Assembly (NCBI GenBank): GCA_965660675.1
Contig: CBFIAU010000008.1
Span: forward strand, 1-64,000
Length of the DNA stretch: 64,000 nt
Source: UBA12202 sp002691725
GTDB lineage: Bacteria > Pseudomonadota > Alphaproteobacteria > Puniceispirillales > UBA1172
Direction of reading: 5' to 3'
Below, piece by piece: positions 1 to 8,442 of this stretch (position 1 is its first letter; every line of letters starts with the position of its first letter). The translations under genes and the position numbers were made by a program. The notes beneath the pieces are model-generated. The model did not search any database. It was not told where the DNA came from and worked only from the letters and a program-made list of their open reading frames with translations.

Positions 1-61
1 TGCCGCCGAAGCCCTTGGTCATAAAGAGTTCGTCATGACCAAGCTTTACCGTAGTGCCTAA
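1..61 (+). CDS. C-terminal end of an unidentified protein (partial)
   Basis: An open frame enters from outside the window and stops at TAA 59-61. Only 19 residues are visible, ending LGHKEFVMTKLYRSA. That is too short to assign to a family. The strong terminator shortly downstream supports this being a real gene end and not a chance frame. Confidence 0.55.
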   Translation, partial: AAEALGHKEFVMTKLYRSA

Positions 62-103
62 AGAGATAACGCCTAAATCATCAGCGCAACCTGTCACAAT
101 TTG

Positions 104-137
104 TAATGGCGGTTAGCCCTGCCGCCATTATTTTTAT
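104..137 (+). terminator. Rho-independent terminator
   Basis: A perfect 9-bp stem pairs 104-112 (TAATGGCGG) with 122-130 around a 9-nt loop, followed directly by TTTTTATAT. It lies 43 bp after the upstream gene's stop codon and separates that gene from the YaiI-like gene. Confidence 0.85.
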
Positions 138-215
138 ATAGAGATCAGGGCGTCACCCATGCTAGCTTAAGTCTGATAAAGTTAACCAATACAGAAGCAA
201 AGGATTGAGCAAAAC

Positions 216-662
216 TTGGCCACGACCATTTATGTTGATGCTGATGCCTGTCCGGTACGTGATAATATTATTACCATTGCGATCCGCCATGACGTTTCGG
301 TTGTCATGGTGTGTAATGGCGGTATTCGCCCCTATTCACATCCTCTTATCACGCTTAAAATTGTCCCATCAGGCCCTGATGAAGCCGATAAATGGATCGC
401 TGAGACGATCACCCCGAATGATGTGCTGATCACTAGTGATATTCCCCTTGCTGCCAAAGCTGTTGAAAACGATGCTATTGTCATTAAGCCAGATGGCTCT
501 TGCCTGACCAAAGATAATATTGGCAACATATTGGCCAGCCGTGATCTGATGTCGGATATCCGTGCCGCCGACCCTTTCCATCAATCAAAATCAAAACCAT
601 TATCAGCAACCGATAAAGGCCAGTTTAACCAAGCCCTTGATCAGGCATTAACCAAGTCTTAA
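216..662 (+). CDS. YaiI/YqxD family protein (UPF0178, DUF188)
   Basis: Encodes 148 residues, the usual length of this widespread uncharacterised family. The N-terminus carries the family hallmark IYVDADACPVRDNI, an acidic cluster in a PIN/NYN-like fold that suggests metal or nucleic-acid binding. A second motif, NGGIRPYSHP, and LITSDIPLAAKAVE in the middle also fit. The start is TTG at 216, preceded by an AAGGA-like ribosome site near 199-204; no closer ATG keeps the conserved beginning. It stands alone between a terminator and the pseudouridine pair. No biochemical role is established for the family. Confidence 0.88.
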   Translation: MATTIYVDADACPVRDNIITIAIRHDVSVVMVCNGGIRPYSHPLITLKIVPSGPDEADKWIAETITPNDVLITSDIPLAAKAVENDAIVIKPDGSCLTKDNIGNILASRDLMSDIRAADPFHQSKSKPLSATDKGQFNQALDQALTKS

Positions 663-744
663 TTAGGCTTTAATCAGGATTTGACGCGAATTGCCCCCAA
701 TCTGGTTAGATCATATCGCCAGCTCCAAATGAAAGGAAACAAGA

Positions 745-1662
745 ATGACGAATGTACTTGTTATTGGTGGGGCAAATGCGGATATCTATGGCCATATCAC
801 CGCAACCCAAGCGGTATCAGGGGATTCGCATCCGGGATTTGTGTCAATCCATGCAGGTGGTGTCGGGCGAAATATTGCTGAAAACCTTGGTCATTTAGGC
901 GCAGATGTCAGTTTTATCAGCCGATTAGGTGATGATGCGTTTGCGGATATGCTTAAAACCTCACTCCATCATGCTGGCGTAGCATCGCACCTGATCAGCC
1001 AGAGCATCAATTCCGCCAGTGATACTTATCTGGCTATTCTCAATGCCAAGGGTGAGCTGATTTCCGGGGTAAATAGCATGGCGCTCATCGATGGTGTGGA
1101 TGCGGATTTTCTATCACAGCCAGACAGGCAGAGCGCCCTTGATCACGCCAATATGATCATCCTTGACGGCAATCTGACCGATCCAGCTTTGGATATGATC
1201 TTTAGCCAGCATGGGGCGGATAAACCCATCGCCGTGGACGCTGTATCCAGCATAAAAGGTAAGCGATTTATTCCCTATCTTGAGCAGATTACCTATATTA
1301 AATGCAATCAGATCGAAGCCGCTATATTAACCGATATACATAATGGTGATATTCATGATATGGCCATCGCACTTACTAAGCTGGGGATTGATACAGCTAT
1401 CATTACCCATGGCGCGCGCGGATTTGTCATTGCCCATAAACAATCCTGCCTACATGTGCCAGCATTAAAGGTTGAGGCAAGCAATATATCCGGTGCTGGT
1501 GATGCGCTTTTTGCTAGCTTCCTCTATGCAATGGCACATAAAATGGATATGCAACAGGCGGCAAGCCTCTGCCAGCAAGCCGCGGCATTAACATTGCGTC
1601 ATGACGGGCCAGTTAACCCTGCCATGGCTGAGCTAGCGAAAGGCATAACAGGCATCAAATGA
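745..1662 (+). CDS. psuK: PfkB-family kinase, probable pseudouridine kinase
   Basis: A 305-residue ribokinase/PfkB-fold sugar kinase. The N-terminal VIGGANADIYGH and HAGGVGRNIAENLGHLGA segments form the substrate side. The C-terminal SNISGAGDALFASFLYA holds the anion-hole and catalytic aspartate motif (GAGD). The assignment to pseudouridine kinase (pseudouridine to pseudouridine 5'-phosphate) rests mainly on context: the stop codon overlaps the start of a clear PsuG gene (ATGA at 1659-1662). A GGAAAC-type ribosome site precedes ATG 745. Without psuG it could only be called a PfkB kinase. Confidence 0.88.
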   Translation: MTNVLVIGGANADIYGHITATQAVSGDSHPGFVSIHAGGVGRNIAENLGHLGADVSFISRLGDDAFADMLKTSLHHAGVASHLISQSINSASDTYLAILNAKGELISGVNSMALIDGVDADFLSQPDRQSALDHANMIILDGNLTDPALDMIFSQHGADKPIAVDAVSSIKGKRFIPYLEQITYIKCNQIEAAILTDIHNGDIHDMAIALTKLGIDTAIITHGARGFVIAHKQSCLHVPALKVEASNISGAGDALFASFLYAMAHKMDMQQAASLCQQAAALTLRHDGPVNPAMAELAKGITGIK

Positions 1663-2573
1663 TAGATATTTCCATCAGCAAAGAGGTACAATCCGCATTG
1701 CAAGGGGCTAAAGCTGTCGTTGCCCTTGAATCTACTATTATCTCACATGGCCTGCCCTTTCCGCAAAATCTGGAAACGGCAATAGCGCTCGAAGAAATCA
1801 TCCGCGAGGCTGGCGCAACACCTGCCACGATTGCCATTATCAATGGACAGATTAAGGTTGGGCTATGCGAAGCCGATCTCAATATCCTCTCCGACCCTAA
1901 GCAAGCGGTGGAAAAGATCAGCCGCCGTGATCTGGCGCGCGTCATTCAAAACCGTGGCCATGGCGCAACAACCGTTGCTGCTACCATGATCGTTGCTGAA
2001 AAAACCGGCATTAAAGTGTTTGCGACGGGCGGGATTGGCGGCGTTCATCGTGGCGGCAATTCGACATTTGATATATCCGCCGATCTGCAAGAACTGGCAA
2101 GAACCAATGTCTGTACGGTATGCGCTGGCCCCAAGGCTATTCTTGATCTGCCGCTAACGATGGAATATCTGGAAACATTGGGCGTGCCAGTGCTGGGATT
2201 TAAGACCGATGAGCTACCCGCGTTTTGGTCACCATATTCGGGTATTCATGGCATCATGCCATGCGCTACTGCGGCTGAAATAGCGGCTTTTCTTAACATC
2301 AAATGGTCGTTTCCGCTAGCTGGCGGCGTGCTTGTCGCTAATCCTGTGCCAGTGGCGGATGCTATCCCACAAGCCGACATGCAGGGCTGGATTGATGAGG
2401 CGCTAGCCTATATAAAAGACAATAATGTTAGCGGTAAAGATATCACGCCGTTTATGCTAGATCATATTCGCACCGCCTCACATGGGCGGAGCTTGACTGC
2501 CAATATTGCGCTTGTGAAAAACAATGCCAAACTAGCCGCCGATATTGCCGCCGCCTTAACCGAGCTAGATTAA
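1659..2573 (+). CDS. psuG: Pseudouridine-5'-phosphate glycosidase
   Basis: A 304-residue protein matching the PsuG/indigoidine-synthase-A family over its whole length. It splits pseudouridine 5'-phosphate into uracil and ribose 5-phosphate, completing RNA-derived pseudouridine catabolism with the kinase encoded just upstream. Visible signatures are VVALESTIISHGLPFPQNLE near the N-terminus, NRGHGATTVAATM, FATGGIGGVHRGG, and CAGPKAILDLPLTMEYLE, which contains the conserved active-site lysine region. Translation is coupled to psuK by a 4-bp overlap. The 3' end overlaps the convergent dioxygenase gene by 4 bp, so no terminator separates them. Confidence 0.95.
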   Translation: MIDISISKEVQSALQGAKAVVALESTIISHGLPFPQNLETAIALEEIIREAGATPATIAIINGQIKVGLCEADLNILSDPKQAVEKISRRDLARVIQNRGHGATTVAATMIVAEKTGIKVFATGGIGGVHRGGNSTFDISADLQELARTNVCTVCAGPKAILDLPLTMEYLETLGVPVLGFKTDELPAFWSPYSGIHGIMPCATAAEIAAFLNIKWSFPLAGGVLVANPVPVADAIPQADMQGWIDEALAYIKDNNVSGKDITPFMLDHIRTASHGRSLTANIALVKNNAKLAADIAAALTELD

Positions 2574-3463
2574 AATCCTGCTAGCGGCATGGTTTCAGGA
2601 CGTTGGAGCCAGTTTTCATCCGAATAGCTCGCCTCACCATCAATCAGATGCACCGCATAGGCATAGCGCGAGACCGATGACCGATTGGCGACGGAATGAT
2701 GCGGCAGGCGGCCATGCAAGACAACCAACGTGCCTTGCGGAGCAGGCAAAGGCGTTTCACATACTGGCATATCTGTTTGATCAAGATCAGTCATTTCCAT
2801 GATGTCGCCCTGCCCGCTGGAGGCATCACTAAGCGTACGGCGAAAACGCTTTCTTAACGGTGAGCGATGCTCTCCCCTCGCCGCCCACATACAGCCATTT
2901 TCAACCGTTGCATCTTCAAGCGCTAGCCAGAAGCCAACGCATGTTTCCGGCTCTGTGTATAAAAACGTCGAGTCCTGATGCGTGTTAACCTCACCACCAA
3001 TAAATGGCTGTTTGCAAATCACCATAGACTGCAACAGAAGCGGCGATTTCAAGCCCACACCATGAGCCAATGTTTTGAAACTGGAATGATGCGATACACG
3101 CGATAAAACAGGGTCAAGATCATGCAAAGCATGGCCAATTTTATTGACGGCCTGTGCCTTTTCCTTACGCAGATTGCCATCAGCATCAACGGCTTCTTCT
3201 TCCAAAAAACATGAGATATTTGCTGCTGATTTCATGAAATAGTCTGATGCGGCATGCGATTGCCCCTTGGCAGAAAAGACAATGCGGTGATTTTCAACAT
3301 CAAAATCGTCGATCAAATGATGCGATTGCGCTAGCATGGCTTGACAATCCACGCGGTCAACAAAACCGTCAAGAAGCAGATAGCCATCCGCCGCATAGGC
3401 CAACCGCATGGCATCTGTCATCGCACCAGACCATTGAAATCGGCTCGCTAAAGGTTCTGTCAT
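2570..3463 (-). CDS. Phytanoyl-CoA dioxygenase family protein, PHYHD1-like
   Basis: A 297-residue Fe(II)/2-oxoglutarate-dependent oxygenase candidate. The early DGYLLLDGFVD segment is typical of the PhyH family. The iron-binding facial triad is visible as the H-x-D of NTHQDSTFLY plus a distal histidine in HGRLPHHSVANRS. Length and motifs such as GFWLALEDATVENGCMW most resemble the eukaryotic PHYHD1 branch. The substrate cannot be read from the sequence. It sits 23 bp downstream of the cupin gene on the same strand, so the two are probably cotranscribed. Confidence 0.85.
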   Translation of the reverse strand: MTEPLASRFQWSGAMTDAMRLAYAADGYLLLDGFVDRVDCQAMLAQSHHLIDDFDVENHRIVFSAKGQSHAASDYFMKSAANISCFLEEEAVDADGNLRKEKAQAVNKIGHALHDLDPVLSRVSHHSSFKTLAHGVGLKSPLLLQSMVICKQPFIGGEVNTHQDSTFLYTEPETCVGFWLALEDATVENGCMWAARGEHRSPLRKRFRRTLSDASSGQGDIMEMTDLDQTDMPVCETPLPAPQGTLVVLHGRLPHHSVANRSSVSRYAYAVHLIDGEASYSDENWLQRPETMPLAGF

Positions 3464-3486
3464 GCTCTCTGCCTCATTCGATCAGT

Positions 3487-3837
3487 TTACATTTTGAAAT
3501 CAAAATGCTTACGCACAGGCTCTACAATATTCCATGTACCCTTGAAATCACTCTCAACAACAAATGCGTCACCAGCCTGAACTGTAACAGGCGTGCCACC
3601 ATCAGGCGTGATGATAATCTTGCCAGTGATGATATGAACAAACTCATAGGCTTTATAGGTCGCATGATAGGTTCCCGGTGTCGCCTCCCATATGCCCGAC
3701 AACATGGTTCCGTCATTATTCTTATGCAATGCCCATGTTTTCATAGTCGGCGCGCCATCAACGACCACCCAGCCATCTAGGTCGGCGGTGTCTGGTGCCT
3801 CAATCATGGCCTCATCAAGTTTAGTAATCGTACTCAT
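3487..3837 (-). CDS. Small cupin-domain protein (DUF861/cupin_3 type)
   Basis: A 116-residue single-domain cupin. The stretch GTYHATYKAYEFVHIITGKI followed by TPDGGTPVTVQAGDAFVVE has the G...H...E and PxG patterns of the two cupin motifs, in the DUF861 style related to ureidoglycine aminohydrolase cupins. It precedes the PHYHD1-like gene on the same strand. Small cupins of this type are often associated with dioxygenases or amino-acid catabolism, but no substrate can be inferred here. Confidence 0.8.
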   Translation of the reverse strand: MSTITKLDEAMIEAPDTADLDGWVVVDGAPTMKTWALHKNNDGTMLSGIWEATPGTYHATYKAYEFVHIITGKIIITPDGGTPVTVQAGDAFVVESDFKGTWNIVEPVRKHFDFKM

Positions 3838-4421
3838 ACTGTTATCCCCTCACATGTCGATGTTGAAGTGTCATATCATCATAATTTTATGTGAGTGTAT
3901 TGTAGATAGGAACTGCCAGGTCATGCAATTGATTATTCTTGATGCCATAAAAAGAACCCGCCACATGATATGGCGAGTTCTGGCAGGTTCAGTAAGGTTA
4001 TTTTTTATCCGATACCAGAATTTTGGATATAATGAGAGGCGTGTGGCAGTGCGGCTAAACTAAGCTATGACTAAAGTGTGCTGATGGCTAAATATTATGG
4101 TATCGGATTGGATTTGCGGCTCCCTTGAGGCGCTTTGGCACACGTTTTTGCAAATAACGCTGTTTGATATCGTCTGAAGCCTCTACCCCAATAAAGCCAA
4201 TTCTGTTCTTAATGGCATCTTCAATTTCAAAATCAGGAAAGTTTGCAAGACTATGTGGTTAAATTTTTGAGGTACATCATGATGCGCTGTTGGTAGATAC
4301 TTCTATGATGTGAATTGAAACCGTGCATTGATTACATGTATGGAGTGAGTAAGGGGATGTCTGAATATAGCACAAAGGGTCACGCAAAGCACAAAGACTC
4401 CGACCTTAGGGAGGAAAACAA
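3838..4421. other. Intergenic region with hairpin and gene remnant
   Basis: 584 bp without an intact gene. Pairing of 3953-3963 with 3971-3981 gives an 11-bp hairpin with one mismatch and a 7-nt loop. A coding-like fragment on the minus strand occupies 4088-4258 (separate entry). The last 60 bp before 4422 should hold the promoter of the VOC gene, and a good ribosome site (GGGAGG) lies just before its ATG. I saw no tRNA or insertion-sequence terminal repeats. Confidence 0.5.
4088..4258 (-). pseudogene. C-terminal remnant of an unidentified protein
   Basis: The minus strand is open for 56 codons, ending at TAG (4088-4090) and bounded upstream by an in-frame TAA (4259-4261), with no start codon. 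The translation, which includes RIGFIGVEASDDIKQRYLQK and ends PIRYHNI, looks like the C-terminus of a real protein and not random DNA. I do not recognise the family. It is best read as the decayed tail of a deleted gene at the edge of the accessory region. Confidence 0.4.
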
Positions 4422-4802
4422 ATGTTAGTTGAAAACGCAGTCGGCTGGTTTGATATTTATGTCGATGATTTGGACCGCGCCGTTGGTTTTTACCAAAAGG
4501 TTTTGGGGTGCAAAATGGAACCCATTACCGACCCAACCGGGGAAACACAGATCATGCGTTTCCCTGCGAATATGACCGCTTACGGCGCCTGTGGTGCGTT
4601 GTCAAAGTCAAAACATGGAACGCCAGGACAAGGTGGAACTGTCGTTTATTTCTCAGTCAAAGATTGCGGCGTTAATGAAAAGACTGTATCCGGTGCAGGC
4701 GGTGCGGTTCTAAGGCCTAAATTTTCAATTGGCGAATACGGCTGGGTGAGCCTCTGCCAAGACACCGAAGGAAATGTTTTCGTCCTCGCCTCTCAGCAGT
4801 AA
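4422..4802 (+). CDS. VOC (glyoxalase/bleomycin-resistance) family protein
   Basis: A 126-residue protein with the paired beta-alpha-beta-beta-beta modules of the vicinal-oxygen-chelate fold. It begins VGWFDIYVDDLDRAVGFYQK and ends GWVSLCQDTEGNVFVLAS, the classic first and last strands of the PhnB/YdcJ-like VOC group. A strong ribosome site (GGGAGGAAAACAA) precedes ATG 4422. It appears monocistronic, with a hairpin about 50 bp after the stop. Members include lyases, dioxygenases and sequestering proteins, and the specific activity cannot be told. Confidence 0.85.
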   Translation: MLVENAVGWFDIYVDDLDRAVGFYQKVLGCKMEPITDPTGETQIMRFPANMTAYGACGALSKSKHGTPGQGGTVVYFSVKDCGVNEKTVSGAGGAVLRPKFSIGEYGWVSLCQDTEGNVFVLASQQ

Positions 4803-4851
4803 GCCTGTCATGATTTTTTAGACCTTTGAACAGCCAATGCTGATGCTGATG

Positions 4852-4877
4852 CACCTGCGCTTCGGATCGCGGGTGCT
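4852..4877 (+). terminator. Possible terminator of the VOC gene
   Basis: A 9-bp stem (4852-4860 with 4869-4877, one T-G wobble) closes an 8-nt loop 49 bp after the VOC stop codon. There is no clear T-tract after it, so it may only stabilise the 3' end or need a helper factor. Confidence 0.45.
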
Positions 4878-5020
4878 TGGTGAGTTAGAAAGTTAAGTGA
4901 GAGGTATTTCTAATCAAACATAACAATTAACACTTAAACTCTGCTAAATATCTAAACGAAGTATAATAAAATTTTGAATTAATAAATTGCTTCGTTGAGT
5001 TTTAGTTGAATTTTTTATTT

Positions 5021-5956
5021 TCAAAAAAGCATCTTAAATGATGACTTTATCTTTATAGATTTACGTTTAATAAAGTTTGATAAGTGGTTTGTGATTTTAT
5101 AATTACCTGATTTATCCGAATATTCATAAAGGGCAATTGTGCGGTACATATCACTTTCATTAAATTCTGAAAAACTGAAGTTACCACTGTCTATTTCGTC
5201 TTTGACTGAGTAATAAGGCAGGATTGTTGCAAAATTAAAATCTTGTTTACCAATAATTGCTCTTATCGCATGTAGAGATGTCATTTCCATATGTGGTTTT
5301 AGTATAACGCTCCGTTTATTACAGATTTCGTCCAAAATAACTCGTAATTCGTTAGAATCGTTAGGTAATAAGAGTTTTAGGGTTGACAGATTTTCTATAC
5401 TAATTGTTTTACCTAATAATTGATTTGATTTTGAACCTAAGACTATCAATTTTTCAGAAAACAACTCAGTATAAAATTTTTTAGCGCTTACTTTGGGTTT
5501 GTATGTAAGCACAAGATCAAAATGCCGATTTTCCATCATTCCACGAATATCACCACTGCTAGCTTCGATGATATTGAGTAAGGCATTAGGAAAGTTCTTT
5601 GCCAAGTCTTCTACAAGATCAGCAATAAATAGATTAGAAATACTGGAACATACGCCAAGGATTATCTCTTTGTTTGAGCTGGTATATTGTTCTCGCAAGC
5701 TTTGTATTTTTCTCTCTATTGCCCCAAAATGATGCTCATATTCATGAAGCAGTGTCTTCCCTTCTATCGTTGGAGTCACCCCACGGCCATTCCTCAAAAA
5801 CAATGGAAATCCAAACTCTTCTTCAAGTAATTTCACTTGGCGAGACAAAGCAGATTGTGAAATGTTGAGCTTTTCTGCGCAAAGCGAGAAACTACCGCTT
5901 TGGCAAACCTCGGCAAAGTATCTTAACCTGTTGAGATTGAAACCTTTACTATACAT
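5021..5956 (-). CDS. LysR-family transcriptional regulator
   Basis: A 311-residue LysR-type regulator. Residues 6-65 form the winged helix-turn-helix: LRYFAEVCQSGSFSLCAEKL, then NISQSALSRQVKLLEEEFG, then FLRNGRGVTPTIEG. The rest is the periplasmic-binding-like effector domain. It is the last gene of the minus-strand operon, 21 bp after the symporter gene, so it is probably transcribed with the genes it controls. The gene and its downstream flank are strikingly AT-rich compared with the 24-64 kb core genes, which suggests acquisition from elsewhere. The effector is unknown; by context it may be the operon's transported ligand or a metabolite of it. Confidence 0.92.
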   Translation of the reverse strand: MYSKGFNLNRLRYFAEVCQSGSFSLCAEKLNISQSALSRQVKLLEEEFGFPLFLRNGRGVTPTIEGKTLLHEYEHHFGAIERKIQSLREQYTSSNKEIILGVCSSISNLFIADLVEDLAKNFPNALLNIIEASSGDIRGMMENRHFDLVLTYKPKVSAKKFYTELFSEKLIVLGSKSNQLLGKTISIENLSTLKLLLPNDSNELRVILDEICNKRSVILKPHMEMTSLHAIRAIIGKQDFNFATILPYYSVKDEIDSGNFSFSEFNESDMYRTIALYEYSDKSGNYKITNHLSNFIKRKSIKIKSSFKMLF

Positions 5957-5977
5957 CAGAACGATTATCCTAATTTG

Positions 5978-7921
5978 TTATTTTCTGGCAACAAATCGTG
6001 TTAAAAATCTTTTGATCCATGAAGGAGCGTCTTGGCTTTGTATTAGGCGTGATGGTTCGTTAAATTTATTATCAAATTTTAATTTATGGATATGCCCAAC
6101 ATCACCAACGGCTGACTTTGCCCCATATGCGACCCACCATAAGAGCAATATACCTATTAACCATCCAAGAATTTGCCAAACCCAAATAGAGGGAATATCA
6201 ATTAACGACCGTTCGCCCGTAAATATGGGATAGATGAAAAAATAATTGCCAATTACTGCCCCTGGTCCAATGGCAAAAAACATCCAAATAAAAGTTAATG
6301 ACCAGATAGCAGTAACAACCCTGCGCCCACCCGCATCAGCTGGATACTCTGATTTAAATAAATCATGCAAGCGATGCCTGTTTTCTTGATCATTATCACG
6401 GTGACGAAAACCTGAGATAATCAAACATGCCAGCACATTGAAAAATAATCCCCAACCTGCGGAATGAATAGTCCATGGCCAGCGTCCCCAAGGCAAGTCT
6501 GTAAACATCTTTTCAAATAAAATAATGCCGAGCGGTTCAGTAAATATCACTATTATGATACCAAGAACCAATCCAGCCAGAACACCCGGGCGAGCTATCC
6601 ATGGTATCCAGCACAATCCTATGATAGCAGGCACAAACTGTGCTGAAAGGCTAAAGGTGACTGAGTTTGCTATATGAGCATAGCTTGAGCCAATATCTGC
6701 CCATAAAGCTACCAAAAACAGAATAACGCCAAGGCTAATTCTTGCCCCAAGCTTTCTGCCTCTTGCTGTTAGGTCAGGCAACACATACCGTTGGATTATT
6801 TCATCAACAAATATATTTGCACCCGAAAGTACCGAGAACATAATTATGATCTGCAATGAAATCAGTACAAGCAAGACAAACCCGGCAGAAACTATCGTAT
6901 CAAAGCGAATAAACTTTTCTGCCAAAGCCATGAACATCCCAAGGTCGGTTAATTGACCACTTGCAACTAGATTTGCGCTCATCATACCACCTGAGATAAT
7001 TGGCAATAATATTAACAGACAGCCTATTGTTATGCCGCCAGTTAACCAGACTTGCTGAAAGGCAAAGCCGCGCAGATTGCGCTGATTTATAGCCATATAG
7101 CAAAACCCAGGTTGGGCGACGATACCGGTTAGTGCAAGGCCAAATGATACCACAGCAAGGCTAGTCCAGATGCCATCGACAACAATGCTTTTACCGATGC
7201 CATGGGTGAATTGGACCACCCCCGGCAGGCTGTCAATAGATGCCCCTGTTAAGGAACGTATACTATCAGAAGTATCAAACATCTGCTTAAGATTACCAAA
7301 ACCATCAAATGATAAATAACTAACACCAGCAACAAGCAGTAATAAAGCAAACATCATTAGAGCGTTTGATGCAGCAATCATAATTCCACCACGCCAGCCA
7401 CCTATGGCAACTGCCAGAAACAAGAAAAAAGCAACGCTCCAGATCACAACTTGCTGGCTAAACAAACCACCAGTCATAATTGAAAATATTGCTCCAAATT
7501 TTGCCAATGTGATAGCCGATAGTGGGAATACAAAAAACATCAACACAATCAGGCTTAATAAACGAATAGTCAGACTTCCATAATATAATGCTAGAATGTC
7601 CCCCAGCGTTTTTGCACCCATAATCCTCGCAGACAGCCATAGCCGCTTCATAATTAAAACAGCAATAAAACAAGCACATAATATACTAACCATGACATGA
7701 TTGTATTGTAGCCCAAATCGAGCAAACATTGACATGCTGTCATAGATACCAACTGAGCCAGCCATTATACCAGCACCGGCAAACATAAAAGCCCATGCAG
7801 GCATATCAAGATTGCCGTTAATGTAATGATCAGTTCCTTGCGTGCTTCGCGCCGCAGATATTGCGAGATAGATCATCAGAGTGAGATATAAGCAATAAAA
7901 AAGCATTAAAGCTGAAGTCAT
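5978..7921 (-). CDS. Sodium:solute symporter (SSS) family protein
   Basis: A 647-residue polytopic membrane protein with about 13 or more hydrophobic segments. The N-terminus (LMIYLAISAARSTQGTDHYI, then GAGIMAGSVG) resembles SSS-family transporters, which couple Na+ to uptake of solutes such as sugars, proline or carboxylates. The C-terminal part (after about residue 480) adds extra helices and a soluble tail. Its ATG overlaps the stop of the upstream four-helix protein (TAATG at 7919-7923), indicating translational coupling. Having both an SSS carrier and an ABC importer in one operon is unusual. The substrate is not readable. Confidence 0.85.
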   Translation of the reverse strand: MTSALMLFYCLYLTLMIYLAISAARSTQGTDHYINGNLDMPAWAFMFAGAGIMAGSVGIYDSMSMFARFGLQYNHVMVSILCACFIAVLIMKRLWLSARIMGAKTLGDILALYYGSLTIRLLSLIVLMFFVFPLSAITLAKFGAIFSIMTGGLFSQQVVIWSVAFFLFLAVAIGGWRGGIMIAASNALMMFALLLLVAGVSYLSFDGFGNLKQMFDTSDSIRSLTGASIDSLPGVVQFTHGIGKSIVVDGIWTSLAVVSFGLALTGIVAQPGFCYMAINQRNLRGFAFQQVWLTGGITIGCLLILLPIISGGMMSANLVASGQLTDLGMFMALAEKFIRFDTIVSAGFVLLVLISLQIIIMFSVLSGANIFVDEIIQRYVLPDLTARGRKLGARISLGVILFLVALWADIGSSYAHIANSVTFSLSAQFVPAIIGLCWIPWIARPGVLAGLVLGIIIVIFTEPLGIILFEKMFTDLPWGRWPWTIHSAGWGLFFNVLACLIISGFRHRDNDQENRHRLHDLFKSEYPADAGGRRVVTAIWSLTFIWMFFAIGPGAVIGNYFFIYPIFTGERSLIDIPSIWVWQILGWLIGILLLWWVAYGAKSAVGDVGHIHKLKFDNKFNEPSRLIQSQDAPSWIKRFLTRFVARK

Positions 7922-8442
7922 TATTCCTGATCCCCAGCATGATTGCTTTCAGTCTTGTTTCGTGAGCTGCTCACGTCTGACTTACTACCGTTAAAACTAT
8001 TGATTATGTTGAACTGATCAAATGACTCTCTGAGGCCATTTTTTGTGATCATATAAAAAATGATCGTCAATAAAATAAGCACTAAACCGCCAAAGAGAGT
8101 AATAAAATTAGCTGGTGAATATTCAACACCTATAATCAGGCTTATCAAAAAGGCAAGGATGCCCACGGCAAAAATAAACAACCCTAAGATAGCCTCTCGC
8201 GTTTGAAATCCTGTGCCAGCAATAGCATTAACTATGATGTGTCCAATGAAGCCCACCAGAAATAATACAAATCCGGCAGATAAAAATATCCAATTATCCT
8301 TGGATAAACCTAAATGAATAAAGATAACTGCCATGCTAGCAAAACTAATCCATAGCGACAAAACGAGTCCATGCCGTTCCTGTCGTTCTTGATCTGTCAT
8401 TGTTTGCATCGCAGCTATCCTAAACCAGTCCTGCTGGATCAA
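7921..8442 (-). CDS. Four-helix membrane protein of unknown function
   Basis: 173 residues with four hydrophobic helices (roughly residues 25-45, 50-75, 84-105 and 113-132) and a polar, serine/asparagine-rich C-terminal tail. I recognise no family. It lies where an NfeD-type partner might follow a flotillin, but no NfeD OB-fold is visible. The reading frame can start at TTG 8442, overlapping the flotillin stop, or at ATG 8409 or 8397 in the MQTMTDQERQERHG segment. An AGGATAG sequence a few bases before the first ATG favours 8409. It is translationally coupled to the SSS gene. Confidence 0.7.
   Translation of the reverse strand: MIQQDWFRIAAMQTMTDQERQERHGLVLSLWISFASMAVIFIHLGLSKDNWIFLSAGFVLFLVGFIGHIIVNAIAGTGFQTREAILGLFIFAVGILAFLISLIIGVEYSPANFITLFGGLVLILLTIIFYMITKNGLRESFDQFNIINSFNGSKSDVSSSRNKTESNHAGDQE

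Noticed and set aside
3953..3981. tRNA or riboswitch in the hairpin region
   Set aside because: Only a single imperfect 11-bp hairpin; no cloverleaf and no recognisable aptamer core.
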